From assembly GCA_004431415.1 (NCBI GenBank), contig QPMI01000543.1, positions 1-51,304 of the forward strand: a stretch of DNA of 51,304 nucleotides, read 5' to 3'. The position numbers were made by a program, and so were the translations under genes. Within the stretch, counting starts at the first letter, position 1; each line of letters starts with the position of its first letter. The notes beneath the pieces are model-generated. The model searched no databases, was not told the DNA's origin, and saw only the letters and a list, made by a program, of their open reading frames with translations. Of the stretch, positions 11,846-22,700 are shown one piece after another. Source of the DNA: Cyanophora paradoxa (taxonomy: Eukaryota > Glaucocystophyceae > Cyanophorales > Cyanophoraceae).

Positions 11846-12102
11846 CAGCGCCAAAGGCAATCTCCGGCGTCCTGGACCTCCAACAGGTGCCGCAAGGGGG
11901 CTCGCGGGTCGAAGTCGGGATCCGCGAACAGGCCTGGGTCGCGATTCGCCCCATGCACGTGCAGGAGGCCAGGTGCGGGTCCAGATCCTCCTTCGAATTC
12001 CACGCGTACGGCCGGCTCATCCTCACGGTTGATCATGCGATGAAGCACGTCGTCGACGTCCGGGCCGCCCTCCGTAAGAGCCGGTACGCACGCATCGGAC
12101 AT
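11846..12102 (-). CDS. first exon of an unidentified gene
   Basis: An ATG at 12102 opens MSDACVPALTEGGPDVDDVL, an acidic Pro/Asp-rich 85-codon segment. It ends at a textbook donor (GTAAGC, 11845-11840) whose TAA would otherwise be the stop. Later exons are not identified, and it may feed into the ankyrin gene or stand alone. No domain is recognised. Confidence 0.4.
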
Positions 12103-12199
12103 GGTACCGGCCGCGGGAGACCTGCGCGCGCTGACATGAGCTTCGAGGTCGCGCGCGCGAACATGGACCGATCGATATCGGAAGCCGCTGAGCTTGATC

Positions 12200-14600
12200 A
12201 ATGATCATGAGCCGCTGATCATGAGCCGGGCACTGCTAACGCTATAGCTAGTAGCGTTCCGAAAGTTTGGGATCCGTGCACGCATCACTAGTGCTGATTA
12301 TGAGTCATGGCATGCATATGTCACAGTGTGTATGGATCGGACCGTCGGACGTCAATTGCAACTCTCATGCATATGTATACGTATAGCATGTAATCCGGCC
12401 CGGCGGCCCATGCCATCATGCCATGATGCCAAATGCATGTATATCATGTGTGCACGTGTGACCGCGCGGCCCGGGGCCGCGGCCGGCAGTATACGTTTAT
12501 ATACGTATATTTGAGTGAAGTTATGTGTGTAATTATAAGACTCAGTGAGATGCGGTTGCGCATGCATGTATATGCCGCATATGCATTGCGCAGGCCTAGC
12601 CTGACGGCAACAGGCTCGTTCTTTCCGAAGTTCTATCATAGTATATAGATATGTGTGTGTGGCTATCTCGGTACTGCGCATGGTGCTCGGGGGTAATTCT
12701 AGATCTAGCCGCGGCGGCCGCGGGCGCCGCAGCCGCCGCTACGTATACGCACCGAATTCCGAAAGTTCGAAACGGTGTTACGGTCCCGCTGCCAGGCTGC
12801 CCAGCGTCGACAGAAGCCCAAGCCGAAGCCACCAGAGAGTATAGATAACCGTCGAACTGCCGCGAGTCACGGTCAGGGGTCCGACGGTCGACGTCGCCGC
12901 GACTCGCCGGGGTCGGTCGCGGCAGTACACTGTGACAATAGCTCTAGCGCGCTAGCTCAGAACGCGGCTGCTGTGCCGCAGTACCGAACGTTAACTTGAA
13001 AGCTTGAACTTCGGAAAGCCTTGAAGCTAGCTATATATAGAAGCCTTGAAGGCTTCGAGCTCGAGTTCGGATTCTGACTTCGGAAGCTCCGAGGCTCACG
13101 TACACGGCCGGGACGGGGGGCCGCGGACCGTGGCACTGGGGTCCACTGTGGGGGGCCAGTAGGCGCGCCGCCAGCTGCAGTGCCCGCCATGGCCAGTGGC
13201 CAGTGGCCAGTGGCCACTGCCAGGCTGGGGCGCCAGTGTCCGGCGGCCGCGCCCGGCCACGCCGCCACGCACCGTGAGTGACGCACGGCACCGTGCACGT
13301 GGCCCGTGGGTCCGTGACGAGCCCGGCGAGTCACAGACTCGCAGAGTCAGGCCGACCCAGGCGGACTCTGCCAGTCTGGCCGCGGGCTGGGCCGCCTGCC
13401 AGGCTGGGCGGGCCATAACTTACTAAGTTAAGCTTGCCGGTGGTACTACGTATACGGTATACAGTACTAGTATACTAGCTAAAGGCTACTACTTGAAAGG
13501 CTAGTACAGTATAATTATATAATTCATTACGCCGTGACGATCGCGAGGCGAGCCTCGAGCTCGGAGTGACCGCGACTCCGCGAGTCATCAATGACTCATC
13601 ATCAGAGTTGACAGAGTAATGTGATCACCGTGGCACTGATCAGTGATCATGAGTCTGACACTCTGAGTGAGTCACGTCCCGGAGTCCGACGGTCCGACGG
13701 TCGACTTCACTGAGTCAAGGCCGAGTTTCGCGCAACGTCAACTTGGCAAGCTTTCAAGTTTAAGCCTTGAAGTTGGCGGCGCAGTACTAGTACTAGTGCG
13801 GCCACGGTGCTCTCTCCTGAGTCTCTAGTAGTACTGTAGGACGGCTTAAATTGCCGTAGTTTTAAATTGCCGTAAAGTTTTTTTTTGAGAGACTACGGTG
13901 GGGCGAACCCCCGTAGGTAGTGATATTAAGGACAACAAAGCAATCACAAATTGCCGTAAATTGCCGAGAGGCTGAATTCGGCTACTCTCTAGTACCCCTA
14001 AGAATTCTCGGCTTTACAGACGAGAAATATTCATTAATACATATTTGTGTTTCACGTTTTTGCATATATAATAATTGGTAGAGGCGCGCGGCGCCACCGT
14101 GGCACGCGCATCATCGGCGGCGATTCGGCGCATGCATGCGATCATGATCATTCAAATGACGCACTGACTCAGTCATTATTGCTATGATGCTGGTCCATTG
14201 CTGGATTGATGCATGAAATGCCATGAATGGGCCATTGGGCGGCGGATGGCGCCGCATGTGCAATTTTTACTACCGTGTAGCCTGCGGTGTAGGGAGTCTA
14301 CCGTAGTACCGGTCGGGACTCTAGGGAGTCAGCCCGGCGGCCTGGCAGGGAGTCAGGGACGCGCCGCGCCGGCCCGCGCGCGCGGTGCGGCAAATCACTG
14401 AGTCTGACGGTCATTTGCTGAGAAGTTGCCAAGTTGATTTGGTCCCCGCCGAGTCGGCGCCGAGTCGCCGCCGAGTAATACGCCGGCGCCGACTCCCCGG
14501 GCCCCGGCGCCGCCGGGCCGGCGGGCTGGTCCAGACTGTACTACGGTAGCTACCGGTAGCTATCATACTATATATGAGGGCCATCAATGGGCCAAACGCG
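12200..14600. other. gene-poor, palindrome-rich stretch
   Basis: No supported coding region. It is dense in short palindromes and near-palindromes (runs of GAGTC/GACTC, CTAG, GATC, TACGTA, stacked TGGCCAGTGGCCA near 13190-13220) and has AT-rich pockets at 13500-13530 and 13840-14070. Three copies of AAATTGCCGTA lie at about 13848-13960. GC swings sharply over short distances, which suits a recombination-prone or foreign segment. Confidence 0.45.
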
Positions 14601-14701
14601 AAAAGGCAACTCCGAGAGCTCGAGACTCGGAAGTGACGCTTGGATTGCGGAGGTTCTTATAACCGCCGCAACAGCTGTGGGGGTACCCCCTCCGAGGCTG
14701 G

Positions 14702-14810
14702 CGATCGCGGCGATCGCGACCCGATCGCGACCCTGGTGATCGCGACTTTCTCCCGATCGCGACCCTTTTCGATCGCGATTTCGAGATCGGGGGCATTTCT
14801 GCGATCGCGA
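14702..14810 (+). repeat. iteron-like cluster of GATCGCG
   Basis: Seven copies of GATCGCG, most of them within CGATCGCGA, lie in about 110 bases (starting near 14703, 14712, 14723, 14737, 14755, 14770 and 14800), spaced 9-30 bases apart. Each core is palindromic. Directly repeated palindromes of this kind are typical of protein-binding arrays at origins or operators. Here the function is inferred only from arrangement and from the two ORFs that follow. Confidence 0.45.
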
Positions 14811-14939
14811 GAAAGGAAAAATCGGAAAAGGCCGAAAAGTGCGTTTTTCACGCGTGAAATCGACCGAAAACGAGGGTTCGAATCCCGGGCCCGGATTTGG
14901 ACTTGGGCAAAATCTCGGACTGAAATGGGAGAAAAATGG

Positions 14940-14990
14940 GACCTGGACTTGGGACTTGGGACTTGGACTTGGGACTTGGGACTTGGGAAG
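14940..14990 (+). repeat. GGACTTGGGACTTGG minisatellite
   Basis: Six to seven near-perfect units of ACTTGG(G/A) occur in tandem just upstream of the ORF at 15045. It could be a length-variable promoter element or a neutral repeat. Confidence 0.6.
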
Positions 14991-15044
14991 AGTTGGAATC
15001 AGAGTCTGGACTCAAAACGGGGAAATTTTCGGAGGGGGAGAAAA

Positions 15045-15515
15045 ATGTCAGGCAATCTCTATTACGATTTCCCCTTTGAGTTGCATATGGCATTCGAGAG
15101 GCTGCGCGAGTTCTGGCGTTGGCACCTCACAGGACATGACATTCCCGACATAACACCAGAGCCCAACACACAGGGCGTGCTTGAAGTCATCCGTCAATAT
15201 CCGCGTCGATTCAATGAATGGATCGAGTTCCACGCAACGAACCGTTTCCAGAGTCTCCCCGAGGCCATACGCGAAAATTTCGTGAGGCTGGTGGGACCAG
15301 GCTACGACAACCCTAACAATCATAGACCACGCCCAGCTGGCGTGACGCGCGAAGCTCGAGAAGACCGTAGACTTTTCCGCAGGGAATTGAGAGAGGATAG
15401 ACGGAGGCTTTCAATGGGGCTCCCGCAGATTGTGAGGGGGTACAGCCCGGATTACGAGACTTACCAAGAATTGTACGGCTTCGAAAATCCCTTTGAGAGG
15501 GTACTACCAGGGTGA
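15045..15515 (+). CDS. 156-residue protein, unknown
   Basis: The ATG at 15045 opens MSGNLYYDFPFELHMAFERL. The protein is rich in aromatic and charged residues with a basic C-terminal third (REAREDRRLFRRELREDRRR). Composition and codon use differ from the GC-rich, Ala-rich genes elsewhere. The iteron-like cluster and the minisatellite lie directly upstream. The ORF ends at a TGA inside GGGTGAGG. Either that is the stop, or a donor nearby links it to the ORF at 15854, which begins directly after a pyrimidine tract and CAG. No family is recognised. A mobile-element or viral origin is possible. Confidence 0.5.
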   Translation: MSGNLYYDFPFELHMAFERLREFWRWHLTGHDIPDITPEPNTQGVLEVIRQYPRRFNEWIEFHATNRFQSLPEAIRENFVRLVGPGYDNPNNHRPRPAGVTREAREDRRLFRRELREDRRRLSMGLPQIVRGYSPDYETYQELYGFENPFERVLPG

Positions 15516-15853
15516 GGGGCCAGGGGGGGCCCCTGAGGGTGTACCCCCCATCCGAGACTCGACCTTCGGCGGACGCACTCGGGCAATTTCCGTCAGGCCG
15601 GCTCCTTTTTCTGTCTTCGGTCCAACGCTAAATTTGGCTTTTTCAGGCCAGTTGGCAACGTTTTCCGTTGCGAACTAGCCCAGGAAAAAATTCGCCCACA
15701 AAACCGCGGTCCGCCGCCATTTTGCCTCACTCTTGAAACGGGTTCGCCGCCTTCTCTCAGCCCAAGGAAACCCTGCCTCTCCGAATTTTCACAAGTCCGC
15801 CCTCACAGTCACCTCACGTTTTGCCTTTGCTGATTTCTTTTCCCTTTGCGCAG

Positions 15854-16397
15854 ATGTCGATTCCCGCTGAGCTTGCCGAGGACTTCGCCTTTGTCCAAGC
15901 AACGTGGGCTAACTCCGGTGGCACTCAAGGGGCTACCCCTGAGATGGAGCAGCGCGCCGACGCTCTGGGGTACATCTACAATTATGCCATCTTACGCGCC
16001 ACTGGCCCCGAAGTGCAACTTCTCCCCAAGTCCGCCTTCACGTCCAAGGCCAAGAAATCCAAGTCCAAGCAACCCAAGCCCGAGCCCCCGTCGACGTGCC
16101 CCCCGTCCCCGGCTGGGTCAAGACCGCCAACGGCTGGGGCGACCCAAGCTTTTCGCCGAGTCTGCTGCCGAGACGCTCGCCTGGGCCTACCCCCCTCAAG
16201 TCTTCACGAATTACCCCCCTCCGTCATCGTCGTCATCTGCCCCTCAGCCCGTCGCCGAGCCCGCCCCCGAGCCCGCCGATGACGCCAAGTCCGAGGCCTC
16301 TGACGTCGAGTCTGACATCAACGACTTCATCGACTTTGACGTGCCGATTCCATACGACTCTGTACAGACTGCTGTACAGCAGTACAACGGACTCTAG
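15854..16397 (+). CDS. acidic-tailed protein broken by two frameshifts
   Basis: The ATG at 15854 follows a pyrimidine tract and CAG and opens MSIPAELAEDFAFVQATWAN. A Lys/Ser/Pro linker follows near residue 70. The reading then moves to a second frame near 16092 (VPPVPGWVKTANGWGDP) and a third near 16142 (LFAESAAETLAWAYPP), ending with a Ser/Pro-rich and acidic tail (EASDVESDINDFIDFD) at the TAG in 16397. Both shifts fall in C runs, so consensus indels are the simplest cause. No family is recognised. The short N-terminal domain plus disordered linker is reminiscent of capsid-like or Gag-like proteins, but I cannot support that. Confidence 0.45.
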
Positions 16398-16680
16398 TAC
16401 GGTACCGGCCCGGCGGTACTACGGTAGTAGTACCGTAGTACGGACTCCGGGACTCCCGGACCGGGGGTCGTAGACTCGTACGCGTAGAATCGTAGTAGTG
16501 TCATGATCACATGTACAGTATACATGACACTATAGCTACCGCCGGCCGTACTACGGTAGTACTACATGTACAAAACTACGTCATGTAGTACGGACCCTAC
16601 GGACCGGCTACGTTAAAGGGTACCACTGTACAACTAGTACCACTAGCTAGCCTAGTAGCGGCTAGTACTAGGGTAATAGC
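16398..16680. other. short palindromes, no gene
   Basis: Dense TAGTAC/GTACTA, CTAG and ACATGT palindromes follow the ORF end. Several could form hairpins. No coding signal is seen. Confidence 0.5.
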
Positions 16681-16779
16681 CTGCATGCGCAGGCTGCAGG
16701 CTCAGCGGCTGCAGCCACCGCGGGCCGCGGCGCGAATGGAGCTCAGCGGCTGCCTCCGCTGGAGATTTAGAGTTGGGGT

Positions 16780-17422
16780 CACGATCTGGGCTGCCCGGCA
16801 GCCCTGCCAGGCTGCTGGGACTTGCAGGCGTCGGCGAGGCCTCCGCCGTCGCCGTGCTCGCGGCACAAGCCCGCACGGTCGCTGCGATCGGTCCCAGCCT
16901 CCTCCCGGTACCGGTGCGCTCCCTGCGCATCTCCGGTGGCTCCAGCGCTAGCGCCGACCCCATGGCCACCTCGTCGTCCTCGCCGCCCGCCGCCTCGGCT
17001 GGCCCGCCCCGGACCCGCGCGTGCTCCCTGCCCTCTCCTCGAGCCCGCCGTTGGTCGCCGCCCTCCCCAAGATCTAGAGCGCCGGCAGAGCGACGCAGCC
17101 GGGGGCGGGGCGGTGGCGGGACGTGTCCGACGACGCGCTCGTGGCCCTCCGGAGCGTCCCCACGGCCCTTTGTCTCCGTCTAGGATCGCTGAGGCATGTC
17201 TCTCTCCTGGCGGGCGGCGGCAGGGACGCGGGGGCGGGGGAGGCGGCCGACGGGCCCGGCGAGCCGCAAGATGCCCCGTACGCCCCCGTCCCCTGCCCCC
17301 CCCTACTCCCCCCCCCCCCCCTCCCCCCATCTCTTGAGCGCTCGCCGAGGGCCGCCCCGCGCGGCGGCAGGGGCCCGGAGCAGCCGGAGGAGGAGGGCGC
17401 ACCGCCGTCCAAGCGCCGATGA
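16780..17422 (+). CDS. possible leucine-rich or F-box-like fragment
   Basis: Two plus-strand segments look protein-like: AQARTVAAIGPSLLPVPVRS with LRISGG (about 16865-16940) and SDDALVALRSVPTALCLRLG with SLRHVSLL (17126-17212). They resemble leucine-rich repeats with Leu at regular spacing. The ORF from 17123 continues to a Pro-rich, basic end (PPSKRR) at 17422. In-frame stops between the segments mean an intron, an indel or a false positive. The antisense frames are Gly/Arg-rich and unconvincing. Confidence 0.25.
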
Positions 17423-17429
17423 AGGGAGG

Positions 17430-18180
17430 CGGCCGCGGACGGGGGTACGGATAGTCCAGATCCGGCGCGGCGGGCGCCAGACGGGGTGCGATCGAGGACG
17501 AGGAGGCGGCGGGGTGATGCGGGGCGGGGGAGGGGGAGGGGCAGGAGCGCGGCCGGGGCGGACCGGCTGCGGGCCCTCTGGGCGCGTACGCGTACGCCGG
17601 TAGCGGCGTCGGATTTCGTTTTCCTCTTTCGAGACGTCGTTTCCTCGGATAGGGCCCCTCTCGTTCACAGGCTAGGTGCTGGCCCGCAGCGGGGCCCCCG
17701 AGCGAGGGCTCGGTTCCTGTGCGCCTTCATTGAATGTCTCAATAATGCATGACGTCGACACGAGATGCGCAGACACGGCCCCTTTCATTTGCGACACTGT
17801 AGCCGTTATGATTTGCATGAAGCTGTACAATTTCTTTGTTTCGGATGTATGATATTCGCGCGCGCCTGCTCATCTATACTTCTACATGAATCTTCTACTA
17901 GGCTAGTCAGTCGACGTCAGGGGGCCTTTTCTTCTGCTTTAATTTCAATTTCGCATGCTACGAGGTACATTTCACGGTTCTCGTGCTGCAAAAGCCTCAA
18001 CTTTCGCGCCTTTTCAGGGAACCGTAGTAGTACAGCATAGCAGTGATACCGTTGCCGTTGCAGCGCCAAAGCCAGTCTCCGGCCCGAGGCTCTCGAGCTC
18101 TTTTTCGCGAATGAATACCATAGTATTAAATTTATCCGAATGCAGAGACGAGTTGCAGCCTCTCATTTTTCCGTTTCTGC
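17430..18180. other. intergenic, nothing supported
   Basis: A G-rich stretch to about 17560 gives way to lower-GC sequence from 17740. No domain, splice pattern or repeat stands out. Confidence 0.45.
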
Positions 18181-18182
18181 AG

Positions 18183-18779
18183 CTAGCCCGTAGGGAGGCA
18201 GTCATCCGCCGACTGGAAGCGGAGGCCGGCATCGCGGGCCGCCTCTGCGAGTTTCTGCATGCACGCCACCTTGCGCGCGAGGCCTCCCGAGGCCTTTTTA
18301 ACCCTCATCTCGCACACGCGGGCCGATGCCGCGTCCTTGAACCCGTAGGCGACCGCGACGAGGCGCCACGGGCCCCTGCCGCGGCAGAACGAGTTCTTGA
18401 TCGAGCCCGTAAAGTGCTCGTGAAGGCGGCGCTTCAGGTTGGTGGTGGAGCCCGTGTAGCTGACCTTGCCATTCTCCAATATGTACACGGCGGGGCTCGA
18501 CCCCACGAGAACGACGAGGGGGTCCTCCGCGAGCTCGAGGGCAGAGGGGGAGCTCGCGCTCGCCGGGGCTGCGGCCGTCGGCGATGCTGCAGAGCGCGTG
18601 GCGCGCACGTGATCGAGCACGGCGCACGCAGCTCGCTCCGTCTGCGTCGGCGTCGACGTCGACGTCGCGATCGGCGGCAGCGGCAAGCTTAAGCCGCCGG
18701 AAGCGGGCGTATGCACGGTCTCGAGTTCGAGGCTTGCTTCGAGATCCGCCCCATCGCGATCGCCTGCAGCAGGATCCAT
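18183..18779 (-). CDS. SLX1-like GIY-YIG endonuclease
   Basis: A 198-residue protein with a low-complexity N-terminal third and a GIY-YIG domain at about residues 95-165: VYILENGKVSYTGSTTNLKR, then RGPWRLVAVAYGF, then VCEMRVKK. The GIY tyrosine (VYI), the YIG equivalent (YTG), the catalytic Arg (LKRRL) and the metal-binding Glu (CEMR) are all present. The RGPW and YGF strings are typical of the SLX1 branch, which cuts branched DNA. SLX1's C-terminal RING-type zinc domain is absent, so this is a stand-alone nuclease. The start at 18779 follows an AT-rich TATA-like run (minus strand, about 18815-18785). A more diverged paralogue lies at 44987-46081. Confidence 0.8.
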   Translation of the reverse strand: MDPAAGDRDGADLEASLELETVHTPASGGLSLPLPPIATSTSTPTQTERAACAVLDHVRATRSAASPTAAAPASASSPSALELAEDPLVVLVGSSPAVYILENGKVSYTGSTTNLKRRLHEHFTGSIKNSFCRGRGPWRLVAVAYGFKDAASARVCEMRVKKASGGLARKVACMQKLAEAARDAGLRFQSADDCLPTG

Positions 18780-19977
18780 AGATACCTATATATCTATTAC
18801 TATATATATTGCCAAGAACCAGAGACGATGAGCCCTGCCCCGGCAATTTGTTTTTATTTATGTGTCCGGCCGGCCAGGCCCTCAATGGCCCAGCCCGCCA
18901 GCTGACAGTGACCCCGGCGATATGATGGCGATATCGATGTCGATCCTTAGGGCCTGTGCCGGTGTGATCGCGGTCTTTTAATCGAGAGCACGCCGCGCCA
19001 AGCTTAAGCCTGAATCGGTACTCGGGACGGGAATTTCGATAAGGTTCTTCGCCATACATGTCCAACCGAAATTCTAGCGGAGCACAGCGAACGATTGGCG
19101 CGAAACTGAGCACGTCTGAAGTGCAGTTTAGAGCAATCTAGAGCAGGGAGATTTTGGGTTTCGCGCCAATGTCTCGCCGTGCAGAAGTTGGCCTCGGGGG
19201 TCGCTGCGCCCCGGCCCCCTCTTCAGCCCTCGACAGCGCAAGGCAGCTCAAGGCCCGCCCAGGCCCCCCCGCTCCCCCCAACTGCCCTTCCCGGGACTCG
19301 AACGCTGGGGCAATAAGACGCCGGCCGGGCGCGCTGCTAGCTCGGCTAGCTCGCCGCGAAACTGGCCTTTTCCTCGTCGCTTTTGTATGGCCATACATCT
19401 AGGAAAATTTCGTACCGCATCCGCACGAAACTGAGCCTTATTCTAGCATCAAGATGCATACTAGCTAGTATTAAACGCTTCAGTTTCTCGCCAATCGCTT
19501 TCCATTATTTTATCCAGCCAAATCGACCAGACAATCCTAGAGTTGACACTCGCCGTAGATATAATGCTTTCGAACTGGTATTCGCTGGATTCCGGGTTTT
19601 ATAATCATGTGCGCACGTACTACGGTATACGTAGCTACTGACTCTGAGGTCCTTTTCATTTTGAATCGATCTAATTATAAAGCAGTCACGTTGACGTAAG
19701 CGTCGACATATGCAGTTGAATCCGAATTCTATTAGTATTAATTTCATGCGACTCGCCACGGCGTCCGACGGTCGGTGATTTGGTTTTTGGTGAATTCAAT
19801 GCATATGATTACCGGCCACAGTCTCTAGACACCAGCACTGCGGGGGCTGCCCAGGGGGCACAGTGAAGTTTTAGATGCGCATAAGTGTCCGAATTCGAAT
19901 ATATAAATACAACACTGTAACACGGGCGTACGCGTGTGAGTCTATTAATTACAAACAATGCCCGTGTATGCGACCAG
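18780..19977. other. intergenic with inverted repeats, no gene
   Basis: The stretch upstream of the GIY-YIG gene holds the hairpin and inverted repeats at 19094-19495 (listed separately), a tRNA-like fragment near 19290-19370 on the minus strand that does not fold properly, and lower-GC sequence to 19977. No coding region is supported. Confidence 0.45.
19094..19495. repeat. hairpin and inverted repeat, MITE- or SINE-like
   Basis: ATTGGCGCGAAAC at 19094-19106 is matched perfectly in reverse complement at 19158-19170 (51-base loop), and with one mismatch at 19483-19495. The enclosed sequence contains a GC-rich segment with a tRNA-like T-loop on the minus strand. The arrangement suits a short inverted-repeat element or a tRNA-derived SINE. 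No coding potential. Confidence 0.4.
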
Positions 19978-21642
19978 CTAGCTGAAGGGGGCATACGGAA
20001 GGAGAAAAATGCTGTATCCAGAAGCGCTCGGTACAATGACGGCGCGCTCGTCCGCCGTGAAGCGCACGCCGCGGTGCACGGCGATCGAACCCTCAGCGCG
20101 AAAGGGAACACGAAAGGGCCCCGCCCGCAGCCCTCGAAAAGGCCAGACGACCTCTACCGATGCCATACTACGGCCGTGGGTCGACAGGGGGCGTTTGTAG
20201 AAAGCAAGAACAGAGCGGCTTGGGGTTGTGCACATCACGATAGAGACGGGAATCCCGAGGACTTCGAACAGGTCGTCCCTGACAAGCGTCTCGCTTACGC
20301 TTTGCGTGAGCTCCCATGCATTCGTCTTCGGATTGAAGGGGCGCCACGAAGAGGGACCTGTTGGAAGGCCCACGATGTAAAACGAATTTTGAGAGACATC
20401 GAGATAACCCTCGCGCCCCGGGGCAGACCACGTGGAAGGCAAGTCCGCGAAGATCGGTGTGAGCGTGGCGACGCGATGCCGCACTGGCTCCCACACGAAC
20501 GAGCTGGTTTGACACACGGCGAGCACGCGGCTCTCCCCCGCAGGGGCCAAAAAGCGAATCGAGATGACATCGCGAAGGGTTGACCGGGGATCCCGAACCT
20601 CGGATGTGCCCGCGCACAGCGTGTAGCGAGCTGCCCACCACCAGTAGACGTGCTTGCGACTGGCGGAATGCACGATCCACGGGCTCTCATCTTTTGGACC
20701 CTGAATGCGGGGCCAGGGCCCGGGAAAGAAAAGTTGCCCGCGACCGCGCGTCACGTTTTCGCGGTCGGGCTCGTAAATTGCAACCGAGTTCGTGTACTGT
20801 AACCAAAGGCGCCCTGAGGGGTCGCGCGCCATATCGACCAGCCAGGCGTGCGAGTTACGAAAAACGGGGGTCCATCGACCGGACTCCAAGTCCACGACGT
20901 GAATTGTTTCGCTCCCTCCGACGGCCAGGCCGACGTGGTTTTCATCGATGGCAACAATTCGCCGCACTCGCTTTTGAGGTATTATCGTGAGTGCGCTCGA
21001 CGTCAGGTCCTTTGTCTCGCTAGGAGGTCCGCCCCCGGACGGAATTACCCTGTATCGACCCTCTCGATACAAGGCGACGCGCCCATCCGGCAGCCCAAAC
21101 ACGATGCCAGGAGCTCCAAATGCAGGAGCCCAGCTCGGAGCCCCTTTAATGGAGGGAGCCGCGTCGCGCTCATGATCGCCGACGCCTTGCAGAAGAGAAA
21201 CGATGCGGTACTCATCGGTCTCGTAGCTGTGCACAACGGCCCACTCGCCGGAGGCCGCGAGGATAAGCGAGCCGCTCTCTCCTGGGGACAAGATGGGCAA
21301 GGCGAGAATGGCGGGTCGAGGCGGTCGGAAAAGCAGCCCGAGATCGGCAGGCATAGGGGCGGCCCGCCCCGCCTTGTGAAACACGGGATAGAGGCATCGC
21401 GTCATCTCTCCCGCGTCGACCGAACCGAATCGCGTCCGGGCGGATAGCCTCTTGGAGCAGATGGAAGCGAGCACGGCTGGGTCGGCCCGCAATAGTACGG
21501 CGATTGCAGAATCGGGTGCGAAAGGAAGGTCAGCGTCCACGTCTTCCGCAAAACCAGACACAGTTTTGCACGAGAGAGTGGATTGCGCATATGCGTGCCA
21601 TACGCAAGCCCATGAGGAGCTGCAGGAGGCCGGATAAGGCAT
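19978..21642 (-). CDS. probable beta-propeller protein, possibly F-box type
   Basis: One uninterrupted exon of 554 residues starts MPYPASCSSSWACVWHAYAQ at 21642. Longer upstream in-frame sequence looks non-coding. Residues ~45-75 (LPFAPDSAIAVLLRADPAVL then CSKRL) resemble an F-box-like helix pair. From about residue 100 to the end there are repeated strand-rich blocks with Asp/Gly turns and buried Trp (LILAASGEWAVVHS; LAVGGSETIHVVDLESGRW; WLQYTNSVAIYEPD), the pattern of WD40/Kelch-like blades. F-box plus propeller proteins recruit substrates to SCF ubiquitin ligases. That role is inferred, and both domain calls are by eye. It is intron-free, unlike many neighbours. Confidence 0.5.
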   Translation of the reverse strand: MPYPASCSSSWACVWHAYAQSTLSCKTVSGFAEDVDADLPFAPDSAIAVLLRADPAVLASICSKRLSARTRFGSVDAGEMTRCLYPVFHKAGRAAPMPADLGLLFRPPRPAILALPILSPGESGSLILAASGEWAVVHSYETDEYRIVSLLQGVGDHERDAAPSIKGAPSWAPAFGAPGIVFGLPDGRVALYREGRYRVIPSGGGPPSETKDLTSSALTIIPQKRVRRIVAIDENHVGLAVGGSETIHVVDLESGRWTPVFRNSHAWLVDMARDPSGRLWLQYTNSVAIYEPDRENVTRGRGQLFFPGPWPRIQGPKDESPWIVHSASRKHVYWWWAARYTLCAGTSEVRDPRSTLRDVISIRFLAPAGESRVLAVCQTSSFVWEPVRHRVATLTPIFADLPSTWSAPGREGYLDVSQNSFYIVGLPTGPSSWRPFNPKTNAWELTQSVSETLVRDDLFEVLGIPVSIVMCTTPSRSVLAFYKRPLSTHGRSMASVEVVWPFRGLRAGPFRVPFRAEGSIAVHRGVRFTADERAVIVPSASGYSIFLLPYAPFS

Positions 21643-22120
21643 ATTAGAGCTTGGAAGTGAGTGGGCATTGCAATTGCAATGGATATCCTGCGCATGCAAA
21701 CGCGAGTCGCGATCGGATTCAAGCACCGTGTCCGTATACGTATTTGCACCCCTCATGATCAGAACGCGTCTCGAACTCCGGATCGGGGTCTTTGAGCTTG
21801 TGCTTGCAATTGCACGTGGGTCCCTTTTGGGATGTGCCATATATGCATCCCACCCATGGCAAGGCCCCCGATTTGAAACGCGGGATCGACCGGAGCTCGC
21901 GATCGGAACGAATTCGGTGGACGTCGACGTAAATGGGAAACAGCGCACTACGGTACCCTCAGGTTCAGTTGCAGGCGGTCTTCTGCTTGGCTTATACAAT
22001 TAATCATGAATAAATCTAAGGAGGGAAAGGGGGAGAGGTGGGGGTGGGGGGCGCTTCAAAATTTCGGGGACACCAGAAATCTAGATCTAGAGCGGCCGTG
22101 GTCTTATATAATTAAGGAGG

Positions 22121-22700
22121 ACTGGACGTCAATGGGAAACGGCGTATCCCCAGGTGCCGAGCTGAGCTTGGCCAGATGGAGAGACGAGGTGGGGGGTCCT
22201 TGAGCGAAGCCTGGACGTAAATGGGAAACGCAGTACCCCCCAAGGGGGCGAGCTGAGCTTGGCCAGAGGAAGAGACGGAGGAGGGGGCCGGGGGCCTTGA
22301 GCGAAGCCTGGACGTAAATGGGAAACGCAGTACCCCCCAGGGGGGCGAGCTGAGCTTGGCCAGAGGAAGAGACGGAGGAAGGGGGACCTTGAGCGAAGCC
22401 TGGACGTAAATGGGAAACGCAGTACCCCCCAGGGGGGGGGGGGCGAGCTGAGCTTGGCCGGAGGGAGAGAGGAGAGAGAGGGGAGGGGGCCTTGAGCGAA
22501 GCCTGGACGTAAATGGGAAACGCAGTACCCCGAGGGGCAAGCTGAGCTTGGCCGGAGGAGAGACGGAGACAGGGGAGGGCGGCCTTGAGCGAAGCTACTT
22601 TCTACTTTCTAGCTGAGCTTGGCCGGAGGGAGAGAGGAGAGAGAGGGAAGGGGGCCTTGAGCGAAGCCTGGACGTAAATGGGAAACGCAGTACCCCCTTC
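22121..22700 (+). repeat. repeat locus 1, type A array
   Basis: Six right-pointing cores (near 22123, 22212, 22309, 22401, 22504, 22670). Each core reads TGGACG, TA, AATGGGAAACGC, A, GTACCCC with minor variation. A linker follows (GAGCTGAGCTTGGCC, a GGAGGGAGAGA-type purine run, CCTTGAGCGAAGCC). The period is 89-103 bases. One extra linker near 22590 has its core replaced by CTACTTTCTACTTTC. Apparent ORFs across it are repeat translations. Confidence 0.85.

Noticed and set aside
19285-19375. tRNA-Lys-like sequence on the minus strand
   Set aside because: D-arm-like and T-loop-like strings are present, but the T-stem and acceptor do not pair. At most a tRNA-derived SINE remnant.
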